A program made the translations under genes and the position numbers. DNA of 7,940 bases from Chromatiales bacterium (GTDB lineage Bacteria > Pseudomonadota > Gammaproteobacteria > Thiohalomonadales > Thiohalomonadaceae), in the NCBI GenBank assembly GCA_029864785.1, contig JAOTST010000062.1, positions 1 to 7,940 on the forward strand. The letters run 5' to 3'. The first letter of the stretch is position 1; the number at the start of each line of letters is the position of its first letter. Below are positions 1 to 6,585 of the stretch, piece by piece. The notes below the pieces were generated by a model. It was given only the letters and a program-made list of their open reading frames with translations. It was not told the DNA's origin and ran no database searches.

Positions 1-61
1 CTCCTGCCATTATTGATTTTTGAGGGGGGGCATCTAGCTCAAGAATCAATAATGGCAGGAG
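1..61. repeat. Inverted repeat, 24-bp arms, at the window edge
   Basis: Bases 1-18 are the exact reverse complement of 44-61. The pairing continues inward (19-24 with 38-43) with a single T:G mismatch, leaving a 13-base loop (25-37) that includes part of a run of seven Gs. The left arm begins at base 1, so the repeat may extend outside the window. It lies inside the open reading frame of the repeat protein and no T-run follows it, so it does not look like an intrinsic terminator. A fold-back assembly or amplification artefact at a contig end is a serious alternative to a real hairpin. Confidence 0.9.
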
Positions 62-870
62 GAAAGCCTCAAAAAGAGTTTTATTCACGGATGCGCAGTA
101 TTGATGCATTAATGCAGGCATATCAGGCTATCAGTATTAAAAAAATGGAGTCGGCCAAATCTTCACAGCTTGAGCGACGTATTCAGCCTATGATTTTAAA
201 GGCTAAGAGTTTGGCGCATGGCGGGGATTATCCTTCTGGAAGAAAAAGTCTGGATGAGGCCTATAAAATTGTAAAAATTGCCGTGGAAGAGATGAGAGGC
301 GGTGAGACTCTGGGTGAAATAACCAATTATAAGATCAGTAGCGAAAAATTAAAGAAGGATTTTGAATCCAAAAAACGTAGCGTTAATGCGTTACTTTTAG
401 CGCAACAGAGAATAGCAAAGGAAAAAGGTGATATTCAGGGAAAAATTACTGAACTCATCTATCCGATTATTGGTAAGTCAGATGTTTTGGCACAAGATGG
501 AGATTATAAAACAGCACTCAATGTATTGGAGGAGGCTTACCATTTAGTGGTTGGTTCAATCAAGAACCTGCGTGGAGGAGAAACGCTGGTAAGAATTTTG
601 AATTTTGAAACACCTGAGGAGGAATATCATTATGAACTTGATCGCAATACTACTTATCAAATGCTTATTCAAATGCTTATTGATGAGAAAAAGACATTGA
701 ATGTGACTTCTCGAATTCGTCAGTTTCTTGATGAGGCTGATTCATTAAGGGCGGAGGCCAAAGAACAGGCTAGAAATGGTGACTTCTCTGCGGGAATTTC
801 CTCATTAGAAAGTTCTACACAAAAGCTTATTTTTGCGATGCGTAATGCTGGATTCATTATTCCTGGGTAG
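1..870 (+). CDS. Helical repeat protein of unknown function, 5' partial (three ~92-residue repeats)
   Basis: The reading frame is open to the left edge, so the true start is probably outside. In-window starts would be TTG at 13 or ATG at 52; neither has a convincing ribosome binding site. Numbered from the TTG (285 residues), the protein has three related helical units. Each carries an A-x-x-G-D-[YF] turn (D72, D164, D257; spacing 92 and 93) followed by a helix. The first two close with R-G-G-E-T-L (95-100 and 187-192), the last with a degenerate R-N-A-G-F (277-281). The sequence is rich in Lys, Glu and Ala, with no cysteine, haem motif or visible membrane segment. I recall similar proteins with a P-E-E-E-Y-x-Y-E-x-D-R-N segment (here 201-211) as hypotheticals in gammaproteobacteria; no function is known to me. 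It ends 9 bp before the triheme cytochrome and so is likely co-transcribed with it. A scaffold or binding role is only a guess. Confidence 0.75.
   Translation, partial: LLPLLIFEGGHLAQESIMAGGKPQKEFYSRMRSIDALMQAYQAISIKKMESAKSSQLERRIQPMILKAKSLAHGGDYPSGRKSLDEAYKIVKIAVEEMRGGETLGEITNYKISSEKLKKDFESKKRSVNALLLAQQRIAKEKGDIQGKITELIYPIIGKSDVLAQDGDYKTALNVLEEAYHLVVGSIKNLRGGETLVRILNFETPEEEYHYELDRNTTYQMLIQMLIDEKKTLNVTSRIRQFLDEADSLRAEAKEQARNGDFSAGISSLESSTQKLIFAMRNAGFIIPG
658..681 (+). repeat. Perfect 12-bp tandem duplication in coding sequence
   Basis: The 12-base unit caaatgcttatt occurs twice back to back and in frame, coding for Q-M-L-I twice within a predicted helix of the third repeat of the upstream protein. 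The duplication keeps the frame. Compared with my memory of related proteins, which have a same-length segment here, it need not be a recent insertion. Confidence 0.85.
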
Positions 871-879
871 ATAAGAGCT

Positions 880-1389
880 ATGTTTAAATGGGGTCTATCA
901 TTTTTGTTTATTTTTTATGGGGTAATCGCTACAGCTGAAGATTTTTTACCTCTGATAAATGATGGGGTTCACGACAATCAAAGTGGCGCAATTGGATTAT
1001 TGCAGGAACCAGAGAAGGCATTAAAGGATTTTCCTTTAGATAATGCCGGGGCTATTGATTGGGTAAAAACACTGGCTGATGGATCTATTGAGCCACGTAA
1101 AGGGCTAACAGGCAAAGAGAAAATGGTAGCAATCGATCTTGATATCATTATGAAAAACACTTCCACTATGCCCTTTGTTAGCTTTAGCCATAAAAATCAT
1201 ACAGAGTGGCTAACTTGTAGTGACTGCCATACTAAAATATTTATGCCTCAGGTCGGGGGTAATTTTATTACCATGGCATCTATTCTAAATGGTGATTATT
1301 GTGGAACGTGCCATGGTAAAGTTGCCTTTTCTCTCTATAACTGTGCACGCTGTCATAAGACTGATGGTAATCAGAGTGGGCTGCGATGA
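880..1389 (+). CDS. Exported triheme c7-type cytochrome
   Basis: This 169-residue protein has a Sec signal peptide (hydrophobic 5-18, likely cleavage after A-T-A at about residue 19). It has exactly three haem-attachment motifs: CSDCH (113-117), CGTCH (141-145) and CARCH (155-159). The F-S-H-K-N-H segment (102-107) ahead of the first motif, and the order I-F, M, G-D-Y-C-G-T-C-H, A-F, C-x-x-C-H, match the triheme c7-type domain used by small periplasmic electron carriers. H104 and H107 are candidate distal ligands. About 85 residues between signal and haem domain have no recognised fold. The likely role is periplasmic electron transfer, possibly feeding the 11-haem cytochrome downstream. The ATG at 880 follows a weak AAGAG. 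The stop overlaps the next start in an ATGA, implying translational coupling. Family assignment is strong; partner and redox role are inferred. Confidence 0.9.
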   Translation: MFKWGLSFLFIFYGVIATAEDFLPLINDGVHDNQSGAIGLLQEPEKALKDFPLDNAGAIDWVKTLADGSIEPRKGLTGKEKMVAIDLDIIMKNTSTMPFVSFSHKNHTEWLTCSDCHTKIFMPQVGGNFITMASILNGDYCGTCHGKVAFSLYNCARCHKTDGNQSGLR

Positions 1390-2666
1390 AGGGTCATTTG
1401 ACCATATCCATATTGCTGATGCTATGGTCTAAATTTTTGTATGCAGCCCCCCATATCAACCAGGTGATGCCAAACCCAATGGTCGGAAGCTGGTTAAAAC
1501 AGTCGCTATCTATTCAAGGAAAGGATATCAAAAAAAATAGCCGGGTTCGTTTGTGCTGGCCAAAGCGATGTATCACTTTAGCTGGAACACGCATTAAGTT
1601 TAAGAATAGCGAAGAGATGATTGTTAATATATCGACAGGATTGCGCAGTGAAAATTGGCAGGTTGCTATACTGGATCCTGATGGCACTTCTTCAAATATT
1701 GTTGATTTAAATGTTAGATTAAAATCTAAAAAAAAACGAAAGATAGAATCTGAAATTATAAAAGGAAAAAAAAAGCTTCAGTTATCATCAGCCATTTTAA
1801 GTTATAAAAGGACCGTTTCTCATATGCTGATGCTCGATAAAAGCATTGCAACATTAACGGGCGCAGAGGGTTCTCTGATTAATTACCCTTCTGCAATTGA
1901 TGTGCAAGGCGATAACATATTTTTTGCTGATGGCATCCAGCATCTGTTTTTTCGATATAATTACAGAGAGAAAATTATCTATCAGTTATATGAGACATCG
2001 AACCAAATTGATGCGCCGATAGGCAGTATATATGTCAAAAATGACTTAAGCTATTTTGTGGCAGATAAACGGGGTAGTCGCGTTCTCTATTTTAACAAGG
2101 AGGGTGATCTGATAAGAGAGTTTATTGATCTTAAAAATATGCGCTCTCCTACTTCTGTTATGTTTGATGAGAAGAGTAATACACTCTTTGTTGCAGATAG
2201 TGTATTTGATCGTGTACTTTTATTTAATGCCAACGGAATTGCAACGGGAACTATCTCTAGAAGAGGCACTGGGGATTCTCAGTTAATGCGGGTCGTTGAT
2301 ATATCACTTGGTCCAGACGGACTTTATATTGTAGATGAGTTAAATTCGTTGATTAAAGTGTTCTCTCTAACCGGTAATTTTTTATATGGCATTCCCCGAC
2401 CAGAAGTAGTTAACCCAAGTAGTCTTACCGTTGATGATTTGGGGCGAATATATGTTAGCGATCGAGGAGACGATACGATTAAAATATTTGATCGCAATGG
2501 TTTTATAGAGAGTTATGGCGGTGTGGGTAGTAAAAATGGTCAGTTTAGATCAATTGAAGATTTAGATGCAGATCAGAATAAACTCTATATTGCAGATAGT
2601 GGTAATAATCGCATTCAAATATTGGATATAAATTTCAAGAAAAACAGAGGACATGTCGCAAAATGA
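1386..2666 (+). CDS. Exported Ig/TIG-like plus NHL six-bladed beta-propeller protein
   Basis: The 426-residue protein has a signal peptide at 1-20 (cleavage L-Y-A|A-P). A beta-rich Ig/TIG-like domain (about 22-112) contains the motif L-C-W-P-x-x-C (C57 and C62, a possible disulphide). A lysine-rich linker (about 112-130) follows, then an NHL-type propeller. Six blades are visible at roughly 166-192, 212-237, 253-283, 301-330, 343-372 and 388-415, with typical I-Y-V-S-D-R, I-A-D-S-G-N-N-R-I-Q-I motifs. NHL propellers bind protein or other ligands and are generally not enzymes. The next gene has the same architecture and the same C-W-P-x-x-C motif, so the two are paralogues. There is no lipobox, so this copy should be soluble and periplasmic or secreted. 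It starts in an ATGA overlap with the cytochrome gene and ends in an ATGA overlap with its paralogue. It is visibly AT-rich, with three A-runs of 8-9 bases. Specific function is unknown. Confidence 0.88.
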   Translation: MKGHLTISILLMLWSKFLYAAPHINQVMPNPMVGSWLKQSLSIQGKDIKKNSRVRLCWPKRCITLAGTRIKFKNSEEMIVNISTGLRSENWQVAILDPDGTSSNIVDLNVRLKSKKKRKIESEIIKGKKKLQLSSAILSYKRTVSHMLMLDKSIATLTGAEGSLINYPSAIDVQGDNIFFADGIQHLFFRYNYREKIIYQLYETSNQIDAPIGSIYVKNDLSYFVADKRGSRVLYFNKEGDLIREFIDLKNMRSPTSVMFDEKSNTLFVADSVFDRVLLFNANGIATGTISRRGTGDSQLMRVVDISLGPDGLYIVDELNSLIKVFSLTGNFLYGIPRPEVVNPSSLTVDDLGRIYVSDRGDDTIKIFDRNGFIESYGGVGSKNGQFRSIEDLDADQNKLYIADSGNNRIQILDINFKKNRGHVAK

Positions 2667-4132
2667 AAACATGCCAAGCCTCTGTTCTAATTGTGATGTT
2701 CTCAATATTATTACATGGCTGTAGTACGCCAGTAAAAAACGACTTTAGATATCAGCTCTCCAGTAGCTATAGAGTTTGGCCTGCGCAACATGAAGGTGAT
2801 GTTAAATCATCTAAAAAATTGACAACTGATGAGGGGGTGTTATTACCACCTAACCCACCCATCTCTAAAAAAGAGCCGGTACTTTCAATTAAACATATTT
2901 ACCCAAATAAATTAGCGGGAAGTTGGCGACGACAGTTACTGACGATTGATGGTGTGGGCTTTACGCCGGGTAGTGTGGCAGAACTTTGCTGGCCAGCAAA
3001 ATGTGTTATTTTAGACGGTGACCGCATTAAGTTAAATACGCCTCAAAGAGTTACAATTTCATTGACCACGGGTGTAAAAGATGAAATTTGGAGAGTGACG
3101 CTTATTGATGCTCAAGGTCATCGATCCAATACATTAAAGTTCGAAGTTTATATCCCTGGGGAAAATAGTTTAAGCCAGTCATCAAGCAAGCAGGTTCTTC
3201 AGCCCGATATCCCACGTTACCGATTTGTCGGGGAAATTTATGGGGAGAGTAATTATGGTATTCAGAAAAAAGAACCCTCTTTCTTCAAAAAAGTTGTGGG
3301 GCTGGTAACTGGCGAGACTAAGCTATTTACCCTTCAGCGTCCACAGAGTGGTTATACCGATGAGTCGGGAACCATTTATGTGACGGATATTAGTCATCAG
3401 GCTGTTGTGGTTTTTGCTCCTAAGGGAGTTAAACCAATATTATGGAAACGTATTGATAATGCGGATGGTCGATTTAAAGCTCCAGTGGCAATCACTCGGG
3501 GGCAAAAAAATGAATTTCTGATAACCGATGCAGAACTTGCAATTGTTGTTCGTCTTGATAGTAAAGGGAAACCTCTTGGAATTATAGGTAAAGGGATACT
3601 CAAGCGTCCAACGGGGATTGCTTATGATAGAAAAAATGGCCATATTTACGTTGCGGATACTCAAGCGCACGCTGTCAAAGTATTTGATAATAAATTCCGT
3701 CTAATACAGACCATTGGTGAACGAGGAGAGTCCCCGGGACAGTTTAACTACCCAACCCATATTAACTTTAGCCACAATAGACTCTATGTAACCGATACGA
3801 TGAATTCACGGGTACAGATCTTTGATGCCGAAGGGAAATATTTAAAAAGTTTTGGAAAAAGAGGGATAAATAAGGGTGACATTCCTCGTCCTAAAGGAAT
3901 CACCACTGATGGGGATGGTAATATCTATGTGATAGAGTCTTACTATGATCATCTGCTTATATATAATAAAGAGGGGCAGTTTCTACTTCCGATCGGAGGA
4001 ACTGGAAAGGGGATTGGGGAGTTTTATCTGCCCGCCGGAGTATGGAGTGACTCGCTTGATCGTATCTACATTGCTGATATGTTTAATGGACGTATAGTTG
4101 TGCTGCAATTCTTGGGAGAAAGTAATGAATAA
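2663..4132 (+). CDS. Lipoprotein with Ig/TIG-like and NHL six-bladed beta-propeller domains
   Basis: The 489-residue protein begins with a lipoprotein-type signal peptide: hydrophobic 7-17, then L-H-G-C with Cys20 followed by Ser-Thr. Ser at +2 favours outer-membrane sorting; His at -2 of the lipobox is unusual. A Pro/Ser/Lys-rich tether (21-70) leads to an Ig/TIG-like domain (about 72-163) carrying C-W-P-A-K-C (C109, C114), clearly homologous to the preceding gene (shared G-S-W, C-W-P-x-x-C, L-x-G-x-R-I-K, S-T/T-T-G). A linker and six NHL blades follow at roughly 223-252, 271-299, 314-342, 361-388, 408-435 and 455-482, with I-Y-V-A-D-T and V-T-D-T-M-N-S-R-V-Q-I-F motifs. It has no haem motif. 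I infer a membrane-anchored scaffold, assembly or export partner of the cytochromes. It overlaps the previous gene by ATGA and the next by 8 bp. Architecture is well supported; function is not. Confidence 0.88.
   Translation: MKTCQASVLIVMFSILLHGCSTPVKNDFRYQLSSSYRVWPAQHEGDVKSSKKLTTDEGVLLPPNPPISKKEPVLSIKHIYPNKLAGSWRRQLLTIDGVGFTPGSVAELCWPAKCVILDGDRIKLNTPQRVTISLTTGVKDEIWRVTLIDAQGHRSNTLKFEVYIPGENSLSQSSSKQVLQPDIPRYRFVGEIYGESNYGIQKKEPSFFKKVVGLVTGETKLFTLQRPQSGYTDESGTIYVTDISHQAVVVFAPKGVKPILWKRIDNADGRFKAPVAITRGQKNEFLITDAELAIVVRLDSKGKPLGIIGKGILKRPTGIAYDRKNGHIYVADTQAHAVKVFDNKFRLIQTIGERGESPGQFNYPTHINFSHNRLYVTDTMNSRVQIFDAEGKYLKSFGKRGINKGDIPRPKGITTDGDGNIYVIESYYDHLLIYNKEGQFLLPIGGTGKGIGEFYLPAGVWSDSLDRIYIADMFNGRIVVLQFLGESNE
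4114..4118 (+). promoter_or_regulatory. Ribosome binding site of the 11-haem cytochrome
   Basis: GGGAG lies 6 bases before the ATG at 4125, inside the end of the upstream lipoprotein gene. It is the best-formed ribosome binding site in the operon. It decides the start in favour of ATG 4125 over the in-frame TTG at 4098, because only the former puts a hydrophobic signal sequence at the N-terminus. Confidence 0.75.
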
Positions 4133-6515
4133 TTACTTGTATAAATTTATTTTGTCGGCAGCACTTTTTTGCGTCTATTTTTCTGTGGCCGCGACGCCTG
4201 TTTCCGATGTCGCTAATACCAAGCATAACCTTTCTGCTACCGGGGCAGGTGTGGTTAAAGCGACGAGCGAAGATCAGATTTGTGTCTTCTGTCACACACC
4301 ACATGCAGCAACAACCAGTGCAGCTCCGCTCTGGAATAAAGAGCTTTCGACAGCCGATGGTGCCTATACACTCTATAGTTCTGACTCTATTGATGCCGTC
4401 TTGGAGCAACCAGGAGGGAGTTCAAAACTGTGTCTTTCATGTCACGATGGGGCAATGATGATTGGTAAAGTTAATGTCCTTAATGGCGTAGCGAATAGCA
4501 CGATTGCAATGTCTGGGACGGCAGGTGATGGAACTATGCCGGCAGGGGATGGCGCGACAACGGGTTTTACGCGTGATCTCGGTGTGGATTTAAGCAATGA
4601 TCATCCGATATCTTTTGATTTTACTACCGCGCTGGATAGTGAAATTTACGATCCTACTGCGGTAGGGCATATTGATAATCGTGTGTCAGGAGTTTCACCG
4701 ACAATACCATTAGAAAATAATCAGGTGCAGTGCATCTCTTGTCACGATCCGCATGTAAAGGATAGCGCCGGTGAAAATATTAAATTTTTACGACTCAATC
4801 GCACTCAGAAGGTCGCTTCACCTACCGATGGCACATTTAATTCAACCAATGACATCATCTGCCTTGGTTGTCATAAAAAATCAGGGTGGTCAAATTCAGC
4901 GCATGCCAATAGTCAAGCAGACGTTGCCAACGAAACATATACATCGGCTGCAGCGACCCAGCGCGAATTTACTACCGGAATCAAGGTATGGGAGGCGGCG
5001 TGTCTTAATTGCCATGATACGCACACGATAGAAGGCGCTAGAAAATTATTAAGAGAGGGAACCGATAGCGCGACATCACCTAAGGCAGGGGGTAACCCAG
5101 CATTGGAGGAGACCTGTTATCAATGCCACTCAAGTAATGGCGGGTTATCAAATGATGGGGGTGTGTTGACTAGTCAGGGAACAGCTGGTTTCGCTGTACC
5201 CAATGTAGAGACCGACTTTCAGAGCACCTATGCAATGCCTATTGATAATGTGACAGAGGTACACAGTATTAGCGATGAGAACTTTAACGAAACAACTACG
5301 CTGCTCGGAAAGGGTAATTTGGGTAATCGTCATGCAGAGTGTACAGATTGCCATAACCCGCATCGAGTGAAGAAAAATCGCCTCTTTAATGCCGATGCCT
5401 CAACACCAGATGCAGCAGGAACGCACACCCACGACTATGGGCATACTAATATCGCTTCAGGTGTGCTTGCAGGAACGACAGGTGTTGAACCTGTTTATGG
5501 TAGCACTGCATGGGGCTCAATTCCCACGAGCTACACCCTTAAGTCGGGCATGCCAACTACAGGGGGGAGCACGGCAACAGCGAGTAGTTATGTTACCCGT
5601 GAATACCAAGTCTGTCTTAAGTGTCACTCTGATAATGCCTGGAATACAGCGCCACTAACCGGTCCATCAATTGGATTGAATGGGGTCGCTCAATATACCG
5701 ATCAGGCGATGGAGTTTCAGTCGCCTGTCGGTGATCAGGGAGAGGCCGTTGGAGGTTCGGTCGGTGCTGCCGCCAACCACCGCTCCTGGCATCCGGTTAT
5801 GAATAATACGGGGCGTAGCGCCGTAATACGTGCGGGAATGAGTGATACCAATTTTATTACGCCGTGGAACGATGCCAGTGGTACCAATGTGGGGAATCAG
5901 ACCATGTATTGCTCTGATTGTCATGGCTCCGATACCGGTATCGGTAGTCAGACAGTTGTCCCTGGTGATGGTACGGAGAACAGCGATCCTTGGGGGCCTC
6001 ATGGCTCCAGTAATCCGTTTATTCTCAAAGGCTCGTGGGATACTTCGGCTTTAGTCCCAGGAGGTAATGAACTCTGTTTTAAGTGCCATAGTTATGATGC
6101 TTACTCGAATGTGGCAAATGCCACTGATACCAATGTGGTCAATTTTAAGAGTGGTTTTAGTAGTGCCAATACCACGGCATCCGGCGCAATGGGTTGCACG
6201 ATTACGACAATACAAGACCAAAATAATTTACACCTTGGGCACAGAGGGAAGATCGGTGCCGATCTTCGCTGTAGCTGGTGTCACGCCGCCGTACCTCATG
6301 GCTGGAAGAACAAGGCGCTGTTGGTTGATATTACAACCGACTCTGTGTGTGCGGGTGTCGAACCCTGTAATGATGCCCCCTATTTTCAAAATGCGATGCT
6401 CGGTGGCGGTGGTGTGGTCAACTGGAAACCAAGCGGTTACTGGCAGGATACCGATTGTGGAGGCGCTAACGGAGTTGCTTCATGGATGGGCGGTACCTGT
6501 AATGCCCCACCGTGA
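4125..6515 (+). CDS. Secreted 11-haem c-type cytochrome
   Basis: The 796-residue protein has a Sec signal peptide (hydrophobic 7-22, likely cleavage after V-A-A at about 23) and no lipobox. Eleven CXXCH motifs start at residues 53, 103, 203, 246, 293, 331, 406, 497, 596, 651 and 716. Hemes 1, 3, 5 and 7 are CXXCH-x-[PT]-H, each followed by a CXXCH without that second His, the pattern of doubled-CXXCH (paired-motif) cytochromes. Many further His residues (for example H160, H182, H403, H440, H552, H556, H703, H706, H725) could be distal ligands. Long Gly/Ser/Thr/Asn-rich, Lys-poor spacers suit an exported protein. After the last haem comes an 76-residue tail with four cysteines (742, 748, 778, 792) and no haem motif. 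The likely role is long-range electron transfer across or outside the envelope. It is not obviously of the MtrC/UndA outer-membrane lipoprotein type. Start chosen at ATG 4125 with GGGAG upstream; it overlaps the previous gene by 8 bp. Confidence 0.93.
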   Translation: MNNYLYKFILSAALFCVYFSVAATPVSDVANTKHNLSATGAGVVKATSEDQICVFCHTPHAATTSAAPLWNKELSTADGAYTLYSSDSIDAVLEQPGGSSKLCLSCHDGAMMIGKVNVLNGVANSTIAMSGTAGDGTMPAGDGATTGFTRDLGVDLSNDHPISFDFTTALDSEIYDPTAVGHIDNRVSGVSPTIPLENNQVQCISCHDPHVKDSAGENIKFLRLNRTQKVASPTDGTFNSTNDIICLGCHKKSGWSNSAHANSQADVANETYTSAAATQREFTTGIKVWEAACLNCHDTHTIEGARKLLREGTDSATSPKAGGNPALEETCYQCHSSNGGLSNDGGVLTSQGTAGFAVPNVETDFQSTYAMPIDNVTEVHSISDENFNETTTLLGKGNLGNRHAECTDCHNPHRVKKNRLFNADASTPDAAGTHTHDYGHTNIASGVLAGTTGVEPVYGSTAWGSIPTSYTLKSGMPTTGGSTATASSYVTREYQVCLKCHSDNAWNTAPLTGPSIGLNGVAQYTDQAMEFQSPVGDQGEAVGGSVGAAANHRSWHPVMNNTGRSAVIRAGMSDTNFITPWNDASGTNVGNQTMYCSDCHGSDTGIGSQTVVPGDGTENSDPWGPHGSSNPFILKGSWDTSALVPGGNELCFKCHSYDAYSNVANATDTNVVNFKSGFSSANTTASGAMGCTITTIQDQNNLHLGHRGKIGADLRCSWCHAAVPHGWKNKALLVDITTDSVCAGVEPCNDAPYFQNAMLGGGGVVNWKPSGYWQDTDCGGANGVASWMGGTCNAPP
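5929..5944. repeat. 16-bp perfect palindrome in the cytochrome gene
   Basis: The sequence ccgataccggtatcgg is its own reverse complement. It lies within codons for the S-D-T-G-I-G stretch just after the ninth haem motif. About 0.1 such sites are expected by chance in a window this size, so it may be fortuitous; no operator-like context is visible. Confidence 0.6.
6248..6267. repeat. 9-bp-arm inverted repeat in the cytochrome gene
   Basis: Bases 6248-6256 (gaagatcgg) are the exact reverse complement of 6259-6267, with a 2-base centre. It lies shortly before the eleventh haem codons. In mRNA it could form a compact hairpin with a 4-base loop. No T-run follows, so it is not a terminator. It may be chance. 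Confidence 0.6.
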
Positions 6516-6577
6516 GTTATTTTGTTGTAAATATTTTAATTGTTATAGATGCTGTTAAATCTATTGTCATCAAATCT

Positions 6578-6582
6578 GAGGG
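6578..6582 (+). promoter_or_regulatory. Probable ribosome binding site of the ResB-like gene
   Basis: GAGGG lies only 3 bases before ATG 6586 and 6 bases before an in-frame TTG at 6589. The spacing to the ATG is short, so initiation at the TTG one codon later is possible; the protein would differ by one residue. Confidence 0.5.
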
Positions 6583-6585
6583 TTA

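Noticed and set aside
1..61. Inverted repeat as an intrinsic terminator or insertion-sequence end
   Set aside because: No T-run follows on the + strand, the frame continues through it, and no transposase or target duplication is visible. The - strand side lies outside the window.
4098..4124. TTG at 4098 as the start of the 11-haem cytochrome
   Set aside because: It adds nine residues before the signal peptide and has no well-placed ribosome binding site; ATG 4125 has GGGAG six bases upstream and starts directly into the signal peptide.
5667..6002. 111-residue - strand frame, and the 108-residue one at 4083-4409
   Set aside because: Antisense to the clearly coding multihaem cytochrome; Cys/Arg/Ile-rich composition is typical of antisense shadows and neither has a plausible initiation site.
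4125..6515. UndA/MtrC-type outer-membrane undecahaem cytochrome
   Set aside because: The haem count of 11 matches UndA, but there is no lipobox. The motif pattern is that of paired-CXXCH proteins, and no MtrA/MtrB-type partners are nearby.
6522..6549. Possible promoter TTGTTG-16-TATAGA ahead of resB
   Set aside because: The -10 is fair but the -35 matches only 3 of 6 consensus bases in an AT-rich spacer. It cannot be told from chance, though an internal promoter is not excluded.
6067..6558. 163-residue frame overlapping the end of the cytochrome gene
   Set aside because: Runs out of frame within the CXXCH-encoding sequence, has no ribosome binding site or recognisable motif, and is a shadow of the real gene.
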